From positions 1 through 64,000 of the forward strand of contig JAILHK010000013.1 of assembly GCA_024695815.1 (NCBI GenBank): a stretch of 64,000 bases of DNA, given 5' to 3'. The DNA is from Prevotella sp. (GTDB taxonomy: Bacteria > Bacteroidota > Bacteroidia > Bacteroidales > Bacteroidaceae). The notes beneath the pieces were generated by a model, which was not told the origin of the DNA, made no database searches, and was given only the letters and a program-made list of their open reading frames with translations. This document shows positions 40,338 through 51,095 of this stretch, piece by piece. Position 1 is the first letter of the stretch, and each line of letters begins with the position of its first letter. Position numbers and translations under genes: made by a program.

Positions 40338-41264
40338 CTACTTTCCCAATTTCTTTGATAACGTCTGTGCGAATATTTCACCAGCCTCGTCAATGTTGTT
40401 ACAACGCTTAATGGTCATCACGTCGGTTTTGTTTTCTTCCAAATGACGGCGAACAGTGAGTTCATTCTCTGTAACACTCAGAACGTCACCTTGTTTATAC
40501 TCTGTACCTTCAGGAGTAACAATTTCCATAGTAACAGTAGCATTCTCCAAGCTCCAGTTCATATCAATATTTACCGCCTCTGGTTTCCAGTCTTTGTCTG
40601 CTTTTGCCTTGAACTCAGCATACTTACCTATTCCATCGGGTTCAAGACACATAACAAAAAGATTAAGTTTCCGTTCAGAATTCTCGTCTATGCCATACCA
40701 GCAACCCATGATATTCTCAGCTGTAATATCGAGAGACTCGCCACTTCCACCACCTTGACCATTGCCAGATCTTTCACCTAACAGCTCTGCAAGAATTGTC
40801 TCACCATACTGAGGAGTATCACAACGTACCAACTCGATCACATCCGTCTTACCTTCGTCCAGATAGCGTCTGATCTTAAGTAAATTTCCTTTTAGGCTTA
40901 AGAGATCTGCCTTCATCTGCATATTCTCGCCATCCTGGCCGGCCACTGTCATAATAATCGTGCCATTAGACAAAAGCCATTGCATGTTGGCTGTTTCTCT
41001 TTCTATCTGCCAATTATATTTTGACTTAGCTTTATATTCATTAAACAAGCATGTGCCGTTGGACTCAAAGTAAATAGAGAACACTGAGATCTTCGTATCA
41101 GAATTCTCGTCTACACCATACCAGCTACCTCTGATTTGATCAGCACTAATAGAAGTATCGCCTGCACCACCATTTTCTTCTTCGTCGTCGCCACAGGCAA
41201 CAAAAGCCATTGAACCAAATAGCATGCAAAGCATGAGACCCATTAAATAAAAAAGTTTCTTCAT
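40338..41264 (-). CDS. lipoprotein with two tandem homologous domains
   Basis: lipobox FVACGDDEEE; repeated GxWYGxDENSxxKxxxF modules. Confidence 0.8.
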   Translation of the reverse strand: MKKLFYLMGLMLCMLFGSMAFVACGDDEEENGGAGDTSISADQIRGSWYGVDENSDTKISVFSIYFESNGTCLFNEYKAKSKYNWQIERETANMQWLLSNGTIIMTVAGQDGENMQMKADLLSLKGNLLKIRRYLDEGKTDVIELVRCDTPQYGETILAELLGERSGNGQGGGSGESLDITAENIMGCWYGIDENSERKLNLFVMCLEPDGIGKYAEFKAKADKDWKPEAVNIDMNWSLENATVTMEIVTPEGTEYKQGDVLSVTENELTVRRHLEENKTDVMTIKRCNNIDEAGEIFAQTLSKKLGK

Positions 41265-41475
41265 AATTACTATTTTTTTATAAATTAAACATAATTTTTG
41301 TTTTTACCTTCTGCAAAGATAATCCATTATAGCCAATACTGAGATATCGTTTTCACAGAACGTTTGCCCATAATCACAGAGAAATATTTCAGAATCACAA
41401 AACAATTATTCATTTTAACATTTTTTTTCTTATGAACATTGTTTTATCTCCCAATTAGTTACTAATTTTGCATGT

Positions 41476-42636
41476 ATGAAGATTATACTATTTACAGTTA
41501 TGCCCATGTTCGTTTGCTTTTTTTGGAGTTGCATGTTAGCATTCGAACTTCACCGAGATGGAAAGCACCGCACTCGTTTTCATCTATTTATATTCATGCT
41601 AACGACAATGGTGCTGTACATGGGGCATTTCGTATTCTTCAACCACAAGACAACGCTTATCCCTCTGACAAACACGCTATATTGTGCCAGCAACTTAGCT
41701 GTTTACCCTCTATTCTATCTATACATATGCTCACTGACTACCAGAAGGGAACATCATAAACTCCGTTATATCATGCTTATCCCCTCCATCTTGGCTTTTA
41801 TTTTTGTGGGATTATTATATATACTAATGTCGCCAGAGGAAACAGCGCAATTCATAGACATTTATCTATACCAAGGAAAACACGAAGGACTCACGGGGTT
41901 AGCCATTCCACAAGCCGTAATTCACGACATCTGCAAGGGTCTGTTCGCCACCCTTCTTATCCCAGTCGTATTATTAGGTCACAAACATCTGAAGCAATAT
42001 GAAAGACAAATTAAGGAAGCCTATGCCGATGTAGAAGACAAGACTTTAGACCTTGTTCATTATATGTTGCTAACATTCGTCATTTCATCCATTTTCTCGT
42101 TTGCATTAAACATCATAGGTCGCCATCACTTCAACGAGTCTATCTGGAAACTGAGCATTCCCTCTACACTTTTCTCTATCATACTATTTATAATAGGTTA
42201 TGTAGGACTGTATCAGAAATTCAGCATAGAGAATATTGAACAGGACGAAGAACAGGACAAAGATTATACCGATGAATCCGTATCAGGGACACCAGTAATC
42301 AAAGAACTGCGCAATCGCATTGAACAACTGATGGACAAGGATCAACTATACCGTCAGCCCAACCTAAAGATTGCCGACATCGTGCAACGCTTGGGCACTA
42401 ATCGCAACTACATCTATATCGCCATCAACCGCGAAACCGGCATGTCATTCAATGAGTATATCAACCGCATGCGCATTGATTATGCAACGACGCTCATCAG
42501 TCAACATCCCACCAAGCTGCTGACCGAGATTTCAGAGGAATCTGGCTTCACCAGCACTACATCGTTCTACAGAAACTTTAAACTATACAAAGGCGTTGGT
42601 CCGCGCGAATATCAAAAAATGCAGAACCATCAATAG
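41476..42636 (+). CDS. membrane-anchored AraC-family regulator
   Basis: N-terminal TM segments; C-terminal NRETGMSFNEYINRMRIDYA...SGFTSTTSFYRNFKLYKGVGPREYQ. Confidence 0.9.
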   Translation: MKIILFTVMPMFVCFFWSCMLAFELHRDGKHRTRFHLFIFMLTTMVLYMGHFVFFNHKTTLIPLTNTLYCASNLAVYPLFYLYICSLTTRREHHKLRYIMLIPSILAFIFVGLLYILMSPEETAQFIDIYLYQGKHEGLTGLAIPQAVIHDICKGLFATLLIPVVLLGHKHLKQYERQIKEAYADVEDKTLDLVHYMLLTFVISSIFSFALNIIGRHHFNESIWKLSIPSTLFSIILFIIGYVGLYQKFSIENIEQDEEQDKDYTDESVSGTPVIKELRNRIEQLMDKDQLYRQPNLKIADIVQRLGTNRNYIYIAINRETGMSFNEYINRMRIDYATTLISQHPTKLLTEISEESGFTSTTSFYRNFKLYKGVGPREYQKMQNHQ

Positions 42637-42643
42637 AAAATCA

Positions 42644-42852
42644 TCGTTTTCTTTTTGCATTTCGCTCATTTATTCGTAACTCTGACTACGTCTTAGTTAC
42701 TGGCATTCGGAAATGAAAAAGAAAACCTCGTTTTCTTTTTGCATTTCGCTCATTTATTCGTAACTTTGGATAAACCGAAGTTACTTGCATTCGGAAATGA
42801 AAAAGAAAACCTCGTTTTCTTTTTGCATTTCGCTCATTTATTCGTAACTTTG
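42644..42852 (+). repeat. 84-bp tandem repeat, 2.5 copies, each with promoter-like boxes
   Basis: tcgttttctttttgcatttcgctcatttattcgtaact(t/c)tg at 42644, 42728, 42812. Confidence 0.95.
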
Positions 42853-42860
42853 CGAAATCT

Positions 42861-43889
42861 ATGAAGTACGTTCAAGCCATCGCAAAAATTATACTGCCAC
42901 TCCTTCTGGGTGGTGCCATTCTTTATTGGATGTACCGCGGCTTTGATTTTCAAGGCATTAAGCAAGTGGTGCTCCACGAAATGAACTGGACCTGGATGCT
43001 GCTTTCCTTTCCATTTGGCATACTGGCACAGGCTTTTCGCGGCTGGCGCTGGCGTCAGACACTGGAGCCAATGGGCGAGAAAACAAGAAATTCGGTTGTC
43101 GTCAACTCTGTTTTTACCAGCTATGCCGTCTCGCTGCTCATTCCGCGTATTGGCGAGTTCACACGTTGTGGACTGCTAAAGCGCTGGGAAGGGGTGTCGT
43201 TTGCCAAAGCGCTGGGCACGGTGGTCACCGAACGCGCCGTCGATACGCTGATGGTGATGCTCTACTCTGGTCTCATCCTGCTTTTCGAGATGAGTATCTT
43301 TGGCACCTTTTTCAAAAAGACAGGCACATCGATCGACCATATATTGACCAGCTTCTCGCTGACAGGATGGCTCGTAACGGGCATTTGTGGCGTGGCCGTA
43401 TTGCTGTTGCTCCACATGCTGCTGCGTCGCCTATCTATATATAATAAGGTAAGGATGACATTGCACGGCATCTGGGAAGGCGTGCTGTCACTGAAGGGCA
43501 TCAAAAACCTCCCTCTCTATCTGCTGTTCTCAGTCGGCATCTGGGTGATGTACTTCTTGCATTTTTACCTGACATTCTTTTGTTTCGACTTCACCAAAGC
43601 ATTAGGCATCGGTTGTGCACTGGTATGTTTCGTGGTGGGCAACTTTGCCGTCATCGTACCTACGCCCAATGGTGCTGGTCCATGGCATTTTGCCGTTAAG
43701 ACCATGTTGATTCTCTATGGCGTGGCCGACGAGCGTGCCCTGTATTTCGTGCTTATCGTACACACCGTACAGACCCTGCTAGTTATCCTCTTGGGCGTAT
43801 GGGCGTGGATATCTCTTAACTTCACGAAGATACGCAGACCCGAAGGTGCTGTGGCGCAAGAAGGAACCATTATTATGCAAACAAAATAA
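42861..43889 (+). CDS. lysylphosphatidylglycerol synthase TM region/UPF0104 family membrane protein
   Basis: AQAFRGWRWRQTLEPMGEK..., PTPNGAGPWHFAVKTML. Confidence 0.85.
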   Translation: MKYVQAIAKIILPLLLGGAILYWMYRGFDFQGIKQVVLHEMNWTWMLLSFPFGILAQAFRGWRWRQTLEPMGEKTRNSVVVNSVFTSYAVSLLIPRIGEFTRCGLLKRWEGVSFAKALGTVVTERAVDTLMVMLYSGLILLFEMSIFGTFFKKTGTSIDHILTSFSLTGWLVTGICGVAVLLLLHMLLRRLSIYNKVRMTLHGIWEGVLSLKGIKNLPLYLLFSVGIWVMYFLHFYLTFFCFDFTKALGIGCALVCFVVGNFAVIVPTPNGAGPWHFAVKTMLILYGVADERALYFVLIVHTVQTLLVILLGVWAWISLNFTKIRRPEGAVAQEGTIIMQTK

Positions 43890-43919
43890 ATATTGATATA
43901 AACAATAACAGACACTGCT

Positions 43920-45383
43920 ATGAACAACGAAATTCAGAACCTAAACCCCACGTGCATTTGGAAGAACTTCTATGCACTGACACAAGTACCACGTCCTAGC
44001 GGACATTTGGAAAAGATTCAGCAGTTCCTGCTTGACTTCGGCAAACAGGCTGGTGTAGAAACGTTCAAGGATCCCGCCGGCAATATCGTATTCCGCAAAC
44101 CAGCTACCGCTGGCTACGAGAATAAGAAGGGCGTCATCCTGCAGGCACACATGGACATGGTGCCACAGAAGACGCCCGAATCTACGCATAATTTTGAGAC
44201 CGACCCCATCCAGCCATGGATTGACGGAGAATGGGTGAAGGCAAAAGGCACCACACTGGGTGCCGACAATGGTCTTGGCGTGGCTGCCATCATGGCCATC
44301 ATGGAAGACAAGACCCTGAAGCATGGTCCTATCGACGCGTTGGTGACTGCCGACGAGGAGACTGGCATGTATGGTGCCAACGATCTGCCCGAGGGTGAGT
44401 TGCAGGGCGACATTTTGTTGAACCTCGACTCTGAGCACTGGGGCAAGTTCGTGATTGGTTCGGCTGGCGGCATCGACATCACTGCCACACTCGACTATAA
44501 AGAGGTGGACACCGATGCTGAGGATGCTGCCGTACGTCTGACGGTGAAGAACCTGCGCGGCGGACACTCTGGTCTGGAGATCCATGAAGGCAGAGGCAAC
44601 GCCAACAAGTTGATGGTGCAGATGGTTCGCGAGGCTATCGAAGAGCTGGACGCACGTCTGGCCTGCTGGCAGGGCGGCAACATGCGCAATGCCATTCCAT
44701 TCAAGGCTGAGACCATCCTCACACTGCCTAAAGAGAATGTTGAGGCCATCAAGGAACTGGCCAACGACTGGAAAGAGACCTTCAACGACGAATACAAGCT
44801 CATCGAGCCACAGGGCATCGAGGTGCTGGTGGAAGAGGTTGAGACACCAAAGACAGAGATTCCCGTAGAGATTCAAGACAACCTCATCGATGCCATCTAT
44901 GCTTGTCATGACGGCGTAGTTCGTTTTATCCCCGCCTACCCCAACGTGGTTGAGACATCGAGCAACCTGGCTATCATCAACATTGGTGGCGGACATGCCG
45001 ACATCAAGATTCTGGCACGTAGCAGTCGCGAGGACATGAAAGACTATGTGGTGAAGACACTGGAGAGCTGTTTCTCGATGGCTGGCATGAAGGTAGAGAC
45101 TGCCGGCTCGTATGGTGGCTGGGATCCTAATCCAGACTCAGAGATTCTGCACCTGTTGCTGAAGGAATACAAGGAGCTGTTTGGTGCCGACGGCATCATC
45201 CAGGTGGACCACGCCGGACTTGAGTGCTCTGTCATTCTGGGCAAATATCCATGGCTGGATGTTGTCAGTCTGGGTCCAACGATGAAGTCGCCTCACACCA
45301 CCACCGAGCGTGCGCTGATTGAGACCGTTGAACCTTTCTGGAAACTTCTGAAGAAGACCCTTGAGGACGTACCCGAAAAATAA
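43920..45383 (+). CDS. pepD: aminoacyl-histidine dipeptidase
   Basis: VILQAHMDMVPQK...LGADNGLGVAAIMAIMED...LVTADEETGMYGA. Confidence 0.95.
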   Translation: MNNEIQNLNPTCIWKNFYALTQVPRPSGHLEKIQQFLLDFGKQAGVETFKDPAGNIVFRKPATAGYENKKGVILQAHMDMVPQKTPESTHNFETDPIQPWIDGEWVKAKGTTLGADNGLGVAAIMAIMEDKTLKHGPIDALVTADEETGMYGANDLPEGELQGDILLNLDSEHWGKFVIGSAGGIDITATLDYKEVDTDAEDAAVRLTVKNLRGGHSGLEIHEGRGNANKLMVQMVREAIEELDARLACWQGGNMRNAIPFKAETILTLPKENVEAIKELANDWKETFNDEYKLIEPQGIEVLVEEVETPKTEIPVEIQDNLIDAIYACHDGVVRFIPAYPNVVETSSNLAIINIGGGHADIKILARSSREDMKDYVVKTLESCFSMAGMKVETAGSYGGWDPNPDSEILHLLLKEYKELFGADGIIQVDHAGLECSVILGKYPWLDVVSLGPTMKSPHTTTERALIETVEPFWKLLKKTLEDVPEK

Positions 45384-45392
45384 ATAGCACCA

Positions 45393-46637
45393 ATGAAGAA
45401 GCTGTTATTATCTCTCCTACTGTCTGTGCCTGCACTACTGTCGGCACAGACAGTTTCTTTTTCCAAAGAGCGCATGGACACGCTCCTTATGGACAAGATG
45501 TTCGACACATCGAGTGTTGGACTGATGGTCTGGGACCTAACGGCCGACACATTGCTATACCACTTCAACGAACGACAGCTGATGCGTCCGGCATCGACCA
45601 TGAAACTGCTGACGGCCATTGCGGCCTGCGACCAGCTAGGACCAGACTATCAGTTCACTACCCGCTTTCTCCATACAGGAAATATTGAGAATCGCAGACT
45701 GAAAGGCGACATCTACTGTGTGGGAGGCATGGACCCTATGTTTAGCGACGAAGATATCGAGGCTGCCGTCAAGGCCTTAAGAGATTTGGGCATTGACACG
45801 TTCGAAGGCAACATCTATGCCGACCTCTCGGCAAAAGACGATCTGAAGTGGGGTGAAGGATGGTGCTGGGACGACGACAACCCATCGCTCTCGCCACTAT
45901 TGGTGGAGCGCAACGAGGGGTTCACCGACCACCTTGTAGAGGCAATGCTCGACGATAGCATTGCGTTTGTCAACGTGGGTGTGGGTCACTGGTCGTGTCC
46001 CGACAATGCCGTTCCTTTCTGCACACGCACGCACAGCATCAGTGCTGTGATGAAGAAGATGATGAAAGACAGCGACAACCTGTACGCTGAGTCGATGTTC
46101 TACCAGTTAGCGATGGCCGACGGCAACCGTCCCGCCAATGCCGACGAAGCAAAAGACTGTCAGCGCAGGGTGCTGAAGAAAGCCGGACTGAACCCCGACA
46201 ACTACCGTTTGGCCGACGGCAGCGGCCTGTCGCTCTATAACTACCTGTCGGCAGAATCGGAAGTGAAATTGTTGCGCTATGTGTGGAACAACAAGCCGGT
46301 TTACAACCAACTGTTGCCCTCGCTACCCATTGCCGGCGTGGATGGCACGCTGAAGAACCGCATGAAGGAGACTGCTGCCGAGGGTAATGTGATGGCGAAA
46401 ACGGGTACCGTCACGGGCATCTCGGCACTGGCTGGCTACTGCACGGCACCTAATGGCAACCGTCTTTGCTTTGCCATCATCAATCAGGGCATCATGCGTG
46501 CTACCACAGGTCGCGACTTTCAAGACCGGGTATGCATTCTGCTGACCAGCGGCGAACTGCCCAAGGCGAAGGTTCAGAACAAAGCAAAGGTTCAGCCCAA
46601 GCCTGCGGTCAAGAAAAAGACAAAACGCAAGAGGTAG
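45393..46637 (+). CDS. dacB: D-alanyl-D-alanine carboxypeptidase/PBP4-like
   Basis: STMKLLTA (SxxK), SDN, KTGT motifs. Confidence 0.85.
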   Translation: MKKLLLSLLLSVPALLSAQTVSFSKERMDTLLMDKMFDTSSVGLMVWDLTADTLLYHFNERQLMRPASTMKLLTAIAACDQLGPDYQFTTRFLHTGNIENRRLKGDIYCVGGMDPMFSDEDIEAAVKALRDLGIDTFEGNIYADLSAKDDLKWGEGWCWDDDNPSLSPLLVERNEGFTDHLVEAMLDDSIAFVNVGVGHWSCPDNAVPFCTRTHSISAVMKKMMKDSDNLYAESMFYQLAMADGNRPANADEAKDCQRRVLKKAGLNPDNYRLADGSGLSLYNYLSAESEVKLLRYVWNNKPVYNQLLPSLPIAGVDGTLKNRMKETAAEGNVMAKTGTVTGISALAGYCTAPNGNRLCFAIINQGIMRATTGRDFQDRVCILLTSGELPKAKVQNKAKVQPKPAVKKKTKRKR

Positions 46638-46659
46638 AGTTCGACTATAACAACACAGA

Positions 46660-46698
46660 AGAGGGGCATTCGCTTTACGAAGTGAATGCCCCTCTTTT
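46660..46698 (+). terminator. intrinsic terminator
   Basis: gaggggcattcgctttacgaagtgaatgcccctcttttt. Confidence 0.85.
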
Positions 46699-46723
46699 TG
46701 AAATATCTATCGTATTAACTTAC

Positions 46724-47317
46724 TTAGAAGTTCACACCGACATTGATAAAGAAGTTACCCGTGTGAGCACCATCGTCTGTAGGATTCTCCTTGGCAATAT
46801 CCATCACGCCAAACTGATAACCAAGCTCGGCATAGAGCTTATTGTACTCAGCACCACAACCCAGCTTGAAACCCATATCAGAGTGCTTCACCCAGTTGTA
46901 TGAACTACGCTTGCCCTCCAAGGTCTTATACTTACCACCAATACCATAAGAGAAGTAAGGACCAATATAAGGCAGAACGGCAATCTCGTCGGTCACCTGT
47001 ACACCATACTTAATCAGAACGGGAATCTCGAGGTAGTTCAAGTTGAAATCCTTGGCACCACGTCCAGAATAGTACAGACCACTTTCAACGAAGATAGGTG
47101 TAGTATCGCTAACACGCAGACCAACAACACCACCCAGGGTCATACCTGCCTTAGAATCCAAGTCCAGAAGATCACCGGTAATGGTTGATACATTCAGACC
47201 CATACGGAGTCCGTAATATACTGTACTCTCGTTCAGAGAGAAACCGCCACTACCCATCTGAGCAAACGAAGGTGCTGCGAAAAGCACTGCTACAATAGCT
47301 GCAAAAAACTTTTTCAT
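46724..47317 (-). CDS. outer-membrane beta-barrel (porin-like) protein
   Basis: signal peptide; alternating beta-barrel pattern. Confidence 0.8.
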   Translation of the reverse strand: MKKFFAAIVAVLFAAPSFAQMGSGGFSLNESTVYYGLRMGLNVSTITGDLLDLDSKAGMTLGGVVGLRVSDTTPIFVESGLYYSGRGAKDFNLNYLEIPVLIKYGVQVTDEIAVLPYIGPYFSYGIGGKYKTLEGKRSSYNWVKHSDMGFKLGCGAEYNKLYAELGYQFGVMDIAKENPTDDGAHTGNFFINVGVNF

Positions 47318-47407
47318 AATACTTTTATTAGTTAATGTTTAATGTTATTAACTGCAAAGTAACACATTTTTTTTTATATATGCAAGCGTTTTTCTTAAAA
47401 AGTGTTT

Positions 47408-48253
47408 TTATTTTAACAGCGTCAGTGTGAAAAGATATACCACTGCTGCGGGAATGGCAAGGAGCGAAGAGTCAAAACGATCCAACATTCCACCATGTCC
47501 GGGCAGTATATTGCCACTGTCCTTTATGCCAAGCGTGCGCTTGAAAAGACTCTCTACCAGGTCGCCCCACGTACCAAAGACCGCCACCGTGATGCCCAGT
47601 CCGGCCCAGTGCAGCGCATTCATCTTCGACTCGTCGGGGAAATAGAGGTCCAGCAGATACCATATCAGCACGGCTACGCCCACCACCAGGATGCCACCAC
47701 CGATGCTTCCCTCCCAGCTCTTGCCGGGAGAAACGCGGGGGAACAACTTATGGCGTCCCAGCAGCGAACCGCAGAGATAAGCACCCGAGTCATTCATCCA
47801 CAGGAATACGAACACACTGAGTGGCAATACAGGTGAATAGGCACCTGCCTGTGGGAATGCCAACACGTTGAGCATTGAGAAAGGCAGAGCGATATACATC
47901 TGTGGCAACATGGTGTAAGCCCAGTTGTTGATAGGGTCTTTTGCTTTCAGATAGAGTTCGGCCACCATCAGGTAGATGATAGTGATGAGATAAGGTATGA
48001 AGACCGTATCGCTGTCCACCCTACCGCTGCAATGGCCTGCCATGGCCAGAAACAGATAGACACCGGCCACAGTAGAGATGAAACGGTTCACCTGAACGCC
48101 CTCGCGGTCGTTCACCAATCCACAGAACTCCCAGATGGTCATGCCTGTCACCAGTGCAAACAGGAACACCATAGCCAATGGGTTCAAAAAGCTAATCACA
48201 ATGGCAGCAACAAAAATAACGCCAGTGATTGTTCTCACAATAAAGTTCTTCAT
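47408..48253 (-). CDS. cdsA: phosphatidate cytidylyltransferase
   Basis: FLWMNDSGAYLCGSLLGRHKLFPRVSPGKSWEGSIGG...KDSGNILPGHGGMLDRFDS. Confidence 0.95.
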   Translation of the reverse strand: MKNFIVRTITGVIFVAAIVISFLNPLAMVFLFALVTGMTIWEFCGLVNDREGVQVNRFISTVAGVYLFLAMAGHCSGRVDSDTVFIPYLITIIYLMVAELYLKAKDPINNWAYTMLPQMYIALPFSMLNVLAFPQAGAYSPVLPLSVFVFLWMNDSGAYLCGSLLGRHKLFPRVSPGKSWEGSIGGGILVVGVAVLIWYLLDLYFPDESKMNALHWAGLGITVAVFGTWGDLVESLFKRTLGIKDSGNILPGHGGMLDRFDSSLLAIPAAVVYLFTLTLLK

Positions 48254-48265
48254 AGTCTTTTATTT

Positions 48266-50302
48266 TTAAGAGTTCTCAGAATCATCCTCGTCTTCTGAGT
48301 CCTCTGCGTTCTGCTTTGCCTCGAGCTGCTTGGTGCGCTCGGCAGCCATTTTCTCGGCTTCCTCGCGCATCTGTGCCTCCAGAAGTTCGTCGGCACGAGA
48401 GGTCCAAGGACGCTTGCCAAAAATTTGTTCCACATCCTCGGCAAAGATAACCTCACGGTCAACCAAAAGTTGTGCCAGGCGTGCATGTCCATCAGCATGT
48501 TCGGTCAGTATCTTTTTGGCACGCTCATACTGCTCATTGACCATCTTCAGCACCTCATCGTCCATAATCTTCGCAGTGGTCTCGCTATAGGGACGCTGGA
48601 ACTGAAATTCTGCATTGTTATAGTAGCAGAGGTTGGGCAACTTCTCGCTCATACCGGCATAGGCCACCATGCCATAGGCCTGCTTGGTGGTACGCTCCAG
48701 GTCGTTCATGGCGCCTGTAGAGATATGGCCCACGAAAAGTTCCTCGGCAGCACGTCCGCCCAGCAGCGAGCACATCTCGTCGAGCATGGCCTCTTTGGTC
48801 TGCAGCACGCGCTCCTCGGGCAGATACCAGGCAGCACCCAGTGCCTGTCCACGAGGCACGATGCTCACCTTCACCAATGGGTTAGCAAATTCCGTAAACC
48901 AAGAAATGGTAGCATGGCCGGCCTCATGAATGGCAATAGAACGCTTCTCAGCCTGCGTCATCACTTTGGTTTTCTTTTCCAGTCCGCCAATGATACGATC
49001 CACGGCATCCAGGAAATCCTGTTTGCCTACGCATGTGCTACTATGACGGGCTGCAATCAAGGCTGCCTCGTTACATACGTTCGCAATGTCTGCACCCGAG
49101 AAACCTGGTGTCTGACGAGCCAGGAAGTCAACATCGACGGTGTTATCGAGCTTCAGCGGTTTCAGGTGCACCATAAAGATTTCCTTACGCTCGCTGAGAT
49201 CGGGCAGGTCCACATGTATCTGACGGTCAAAGCGTCCGGCACGCAACAGGGCCGAGTCGAGCATATCCACACGGTTGGTAGCTGCCAGGATAATGACACC
49301 GCTGTTGGTGCCAAAGCCATCCATCTCGGTGAGCAGCGCATTCAATGTGTTCTCGCGCTCGTCGTTGCCACCCATGGCAGGGTTCTTGCTGCGGGCACGT
49401 CCCACAGCGTCGATCTCGTCGATAAAGATGATACAAGGCGACTTTGCCTTAGCCTGCTGGAACAGGTCGCGCACACGACTAGCACCTACGCCTACGAACA
49501 TCTCTACGAAGTCGCTACCCGACATCGAGAAGAAGGGCACGCCAGCTTCGCCAGCTACGGCTTTAGCCAGCAAGGTCTTACCTGTTCCTGGAGGGCCAAC
49601 GAGCAGTGCACCCTTAGGAATCTTACCACCTAGGTCGGTATATCTCTGTGGATTTTTCAGGAACTCCACGATTTCCTGTATCTCTTGCTTGGCACCAGCC
49701 TGACCAGCCACATCCTTGAATGTGATGCCCAGTTCGCCACCCTTCTCATACATCTTGGCCTTAGATTTGCCAACAGAGAAGATGCCGCCACCCATTGAAC
49801 CGCCACCACCGCGATTCATGAAGCGCAGGAATATCAGCCATGCACCAATAAACAGGATAATGGGGAGCAACATGGTAATTAAACTGCCAAGGAAACCGCC
49901 ATCGCTATCGCGCTCATAACTGAGACGTCCGGTGAATGCATGATGAGCACGGGCGCTGTCCACGAACTGCTCCAAACGGTCAATACTTCCGAATTCAACA
50001 GACAGATAGGGATCGGTGCCCACCTGATCGGCCGTCTTGTTAAAAACAGAACGAATACTGTCGGGCTTCACATACATCTTCAGCGTGTTGTGACTTTTGT
50101 TGGCCACAATACGCGATGCATTGCCCTGGCTAACCAATGTCTTAAACTCAGTGTACGACACTTCGCTCATAGCGCCCTGTCCCTGAGCCAAGCCCTGTTC
50201 GCCAGTGAAATAAAAGAAAAACAATGCTCCAATAGCCAAGAAATAAATCCAGTTCATGTTGAACCTTGGCATTTTGGGCTGATTATTATTATTCTGTTCC
50301 AT
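48266..50302 (-). CDS. ftsH: ATP-dependent zinc metalloprotease FtsH
   Basis: [25 protein letters not shown] region. Confidence 0.98.
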   Translation of the reverse strand: MEQNNNNQPKMPRFNMNWIYFLAIGALFFFYFTGEQGLAQGQGAMSEVSYTEFKTLVSQGNASRIVANKSHNTLKMYVKPDSIRSVFNKTADQVGTDPYLSVEFGSIDRLEQFVDSARAHHAFTGRLSYERDSDGGFLGSLITMLLPIILFIGAWLIFLRFMNRGGGGSMGGGIFSVGKSKAKMYEKGGELGITFKDVAGQAGAKQEIQEIVEFLKNPQRYTDLGGKIPKGALLVGPPGTGKTLLAKAVAGEAGVPFFSMSGSDFVEMFVGVGASRVRDLFQQAKAKSPCIIFIDEIDAVGRARSKNPAMGGNDERENTLNALLTEMDGFGTNSGVIILAATNRVDMLDSALLRAGRFDRQIHVDLPDLSERKEIFMVHLKPLKLDNTVDVDFLARQTPGFSGADIANVCNEAALIAARHSSTCVGKQDFLDAVDRIIGGLEKKTKVMTQAEKRSIAIHEAGHATISWFTEFANPLVKVSIVPRGQALGAAWYLPEERVLQTKEAMLDEMCSLLGGRAAEELFVGHISTGAMNDLERTTKQAYGMVAYAGMSEKLPNLCYYNNAEFQFQRPYSETTAKIMDDEVLKMVNEQYERAKKILTEHADGHARLAQLLVDREVIFAEDVEQIFGKRPWTSRADELLEAQMREEAEKMAAERTKQLEAKQNAEDSEDEDDSENS

Positions 50303-50309
50303 ATTTATT

Positions 50310-50669
50310 TTAATCCAAATCAGGTATTGCTGTCAGTGGAGCGTCGGCCCAAAGGTGCTCCAAGTCATAATAAGCACGTACATCGGGCAAGAATACATGT
50401 GCCAACACGTCTGTATAGTCCATGGCCACCCACTGAGCATTCTCGAGACCCACCACATGAGCAGGTTTTTCACCCAGTTCCTTGCGTACCATATCACTTA
50501 TAGATTCGGCAATTGCCTCTACCTGTGCAGGCGAGTTGCCCTGACAAATAATAAAGTTCTTACATATCGTGCCATCAATGCCGCTCAAGTCGGCAATTAC
50601 GATACCACTACCTTTTTTCTCTTGTATTCCTTCAACAATAGTCTGAACCAGTTTTGATGTTTGTTCCAT
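50310..50669 (-). CDS. rsfS: ribosome silencing factor
   Basis: WVAMDYTDVLAHVFLPDVRAYYDLEHLWADAP. Confidence 0.93.
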   Translation of the reverse strand: MEQTSKLVQTIVEGIQEKKGSGIVIADLSGIDGTICKNFIICQGNSPAQVEAIAESISDMVRKELGEKPAHVVGLENAQWVAMDYTDVLAHVFLPDVRAYYDLEHLWADAPLTAIPDLD

Positions 50670-50853
50670 TTATAATATATAATAATGTAAAATTACCCTG
50701 CAAAGGTAGCGCTTTTATCCGTAAAACGCATATAAAAACTTTTTTTTTGATGATTTTTATAAAAAAGTGCCTAAAAGTTTTGGTAGTTCATAAAAAAGTA
50801 GTACCTTTGCACCCGCAAAACAGAACAAGAGAGTTCTACAACGAACAAAATTT

Positions 50854-50924
50854 TGGGGTATGGTGTAATGGTAACACTGCAGATTCTGGTCCTGCCTTTC
50901 CTGGTTCGAGTCCGGGTACCCCAA
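50854..50924 (+). tRNA. tRNA-Gln (CTG anticodon)
   Basis: TGGGGTA acceptor/TACCCCA; anticodon loop TTCTGGT; T-arm CTGGTTCGAGTCCGG. Confidence 0.93.
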
Positions 50925-50928
50925 CTTA

Positions 50929-50971
50929 AAAATCCGCTAGGTCACTGAAAAGTACTTAGCGGATTTTTCTT
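50929..50971 (+). terminator. terminator after tRNA-Gln
   Basis: aaaaatccgcta...tagcggattttt. Confidence 0.75.
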
Positions 50972-51095
50972 TTATCCAATTACGTCCTCGTCGTCCTTTT
51001 CAAAAATCCTGAATACGAGAAAGCACACATAAAACAAGACTTTTTCCCACTCTATAGTGGCGCATTACCAACAGAAAAGCGTTACTTTGGTAATT

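Noticed and set aside
42644-42852. CRISPR or mobile element interpretation of the 84-bp repeats
   Set aside because: No spacers, no transposase; content is promoter boxes plus inverted arms adjoining a start codon
43941-44996. 351-aa minus-strand ORF inside pepD
   Set aside because: Antisense shadow ORF of pepD
48425-49633. 402-aa plus-strand ORF inside ftsH
   Set aside because: Antisense shadow ORF of ftsH
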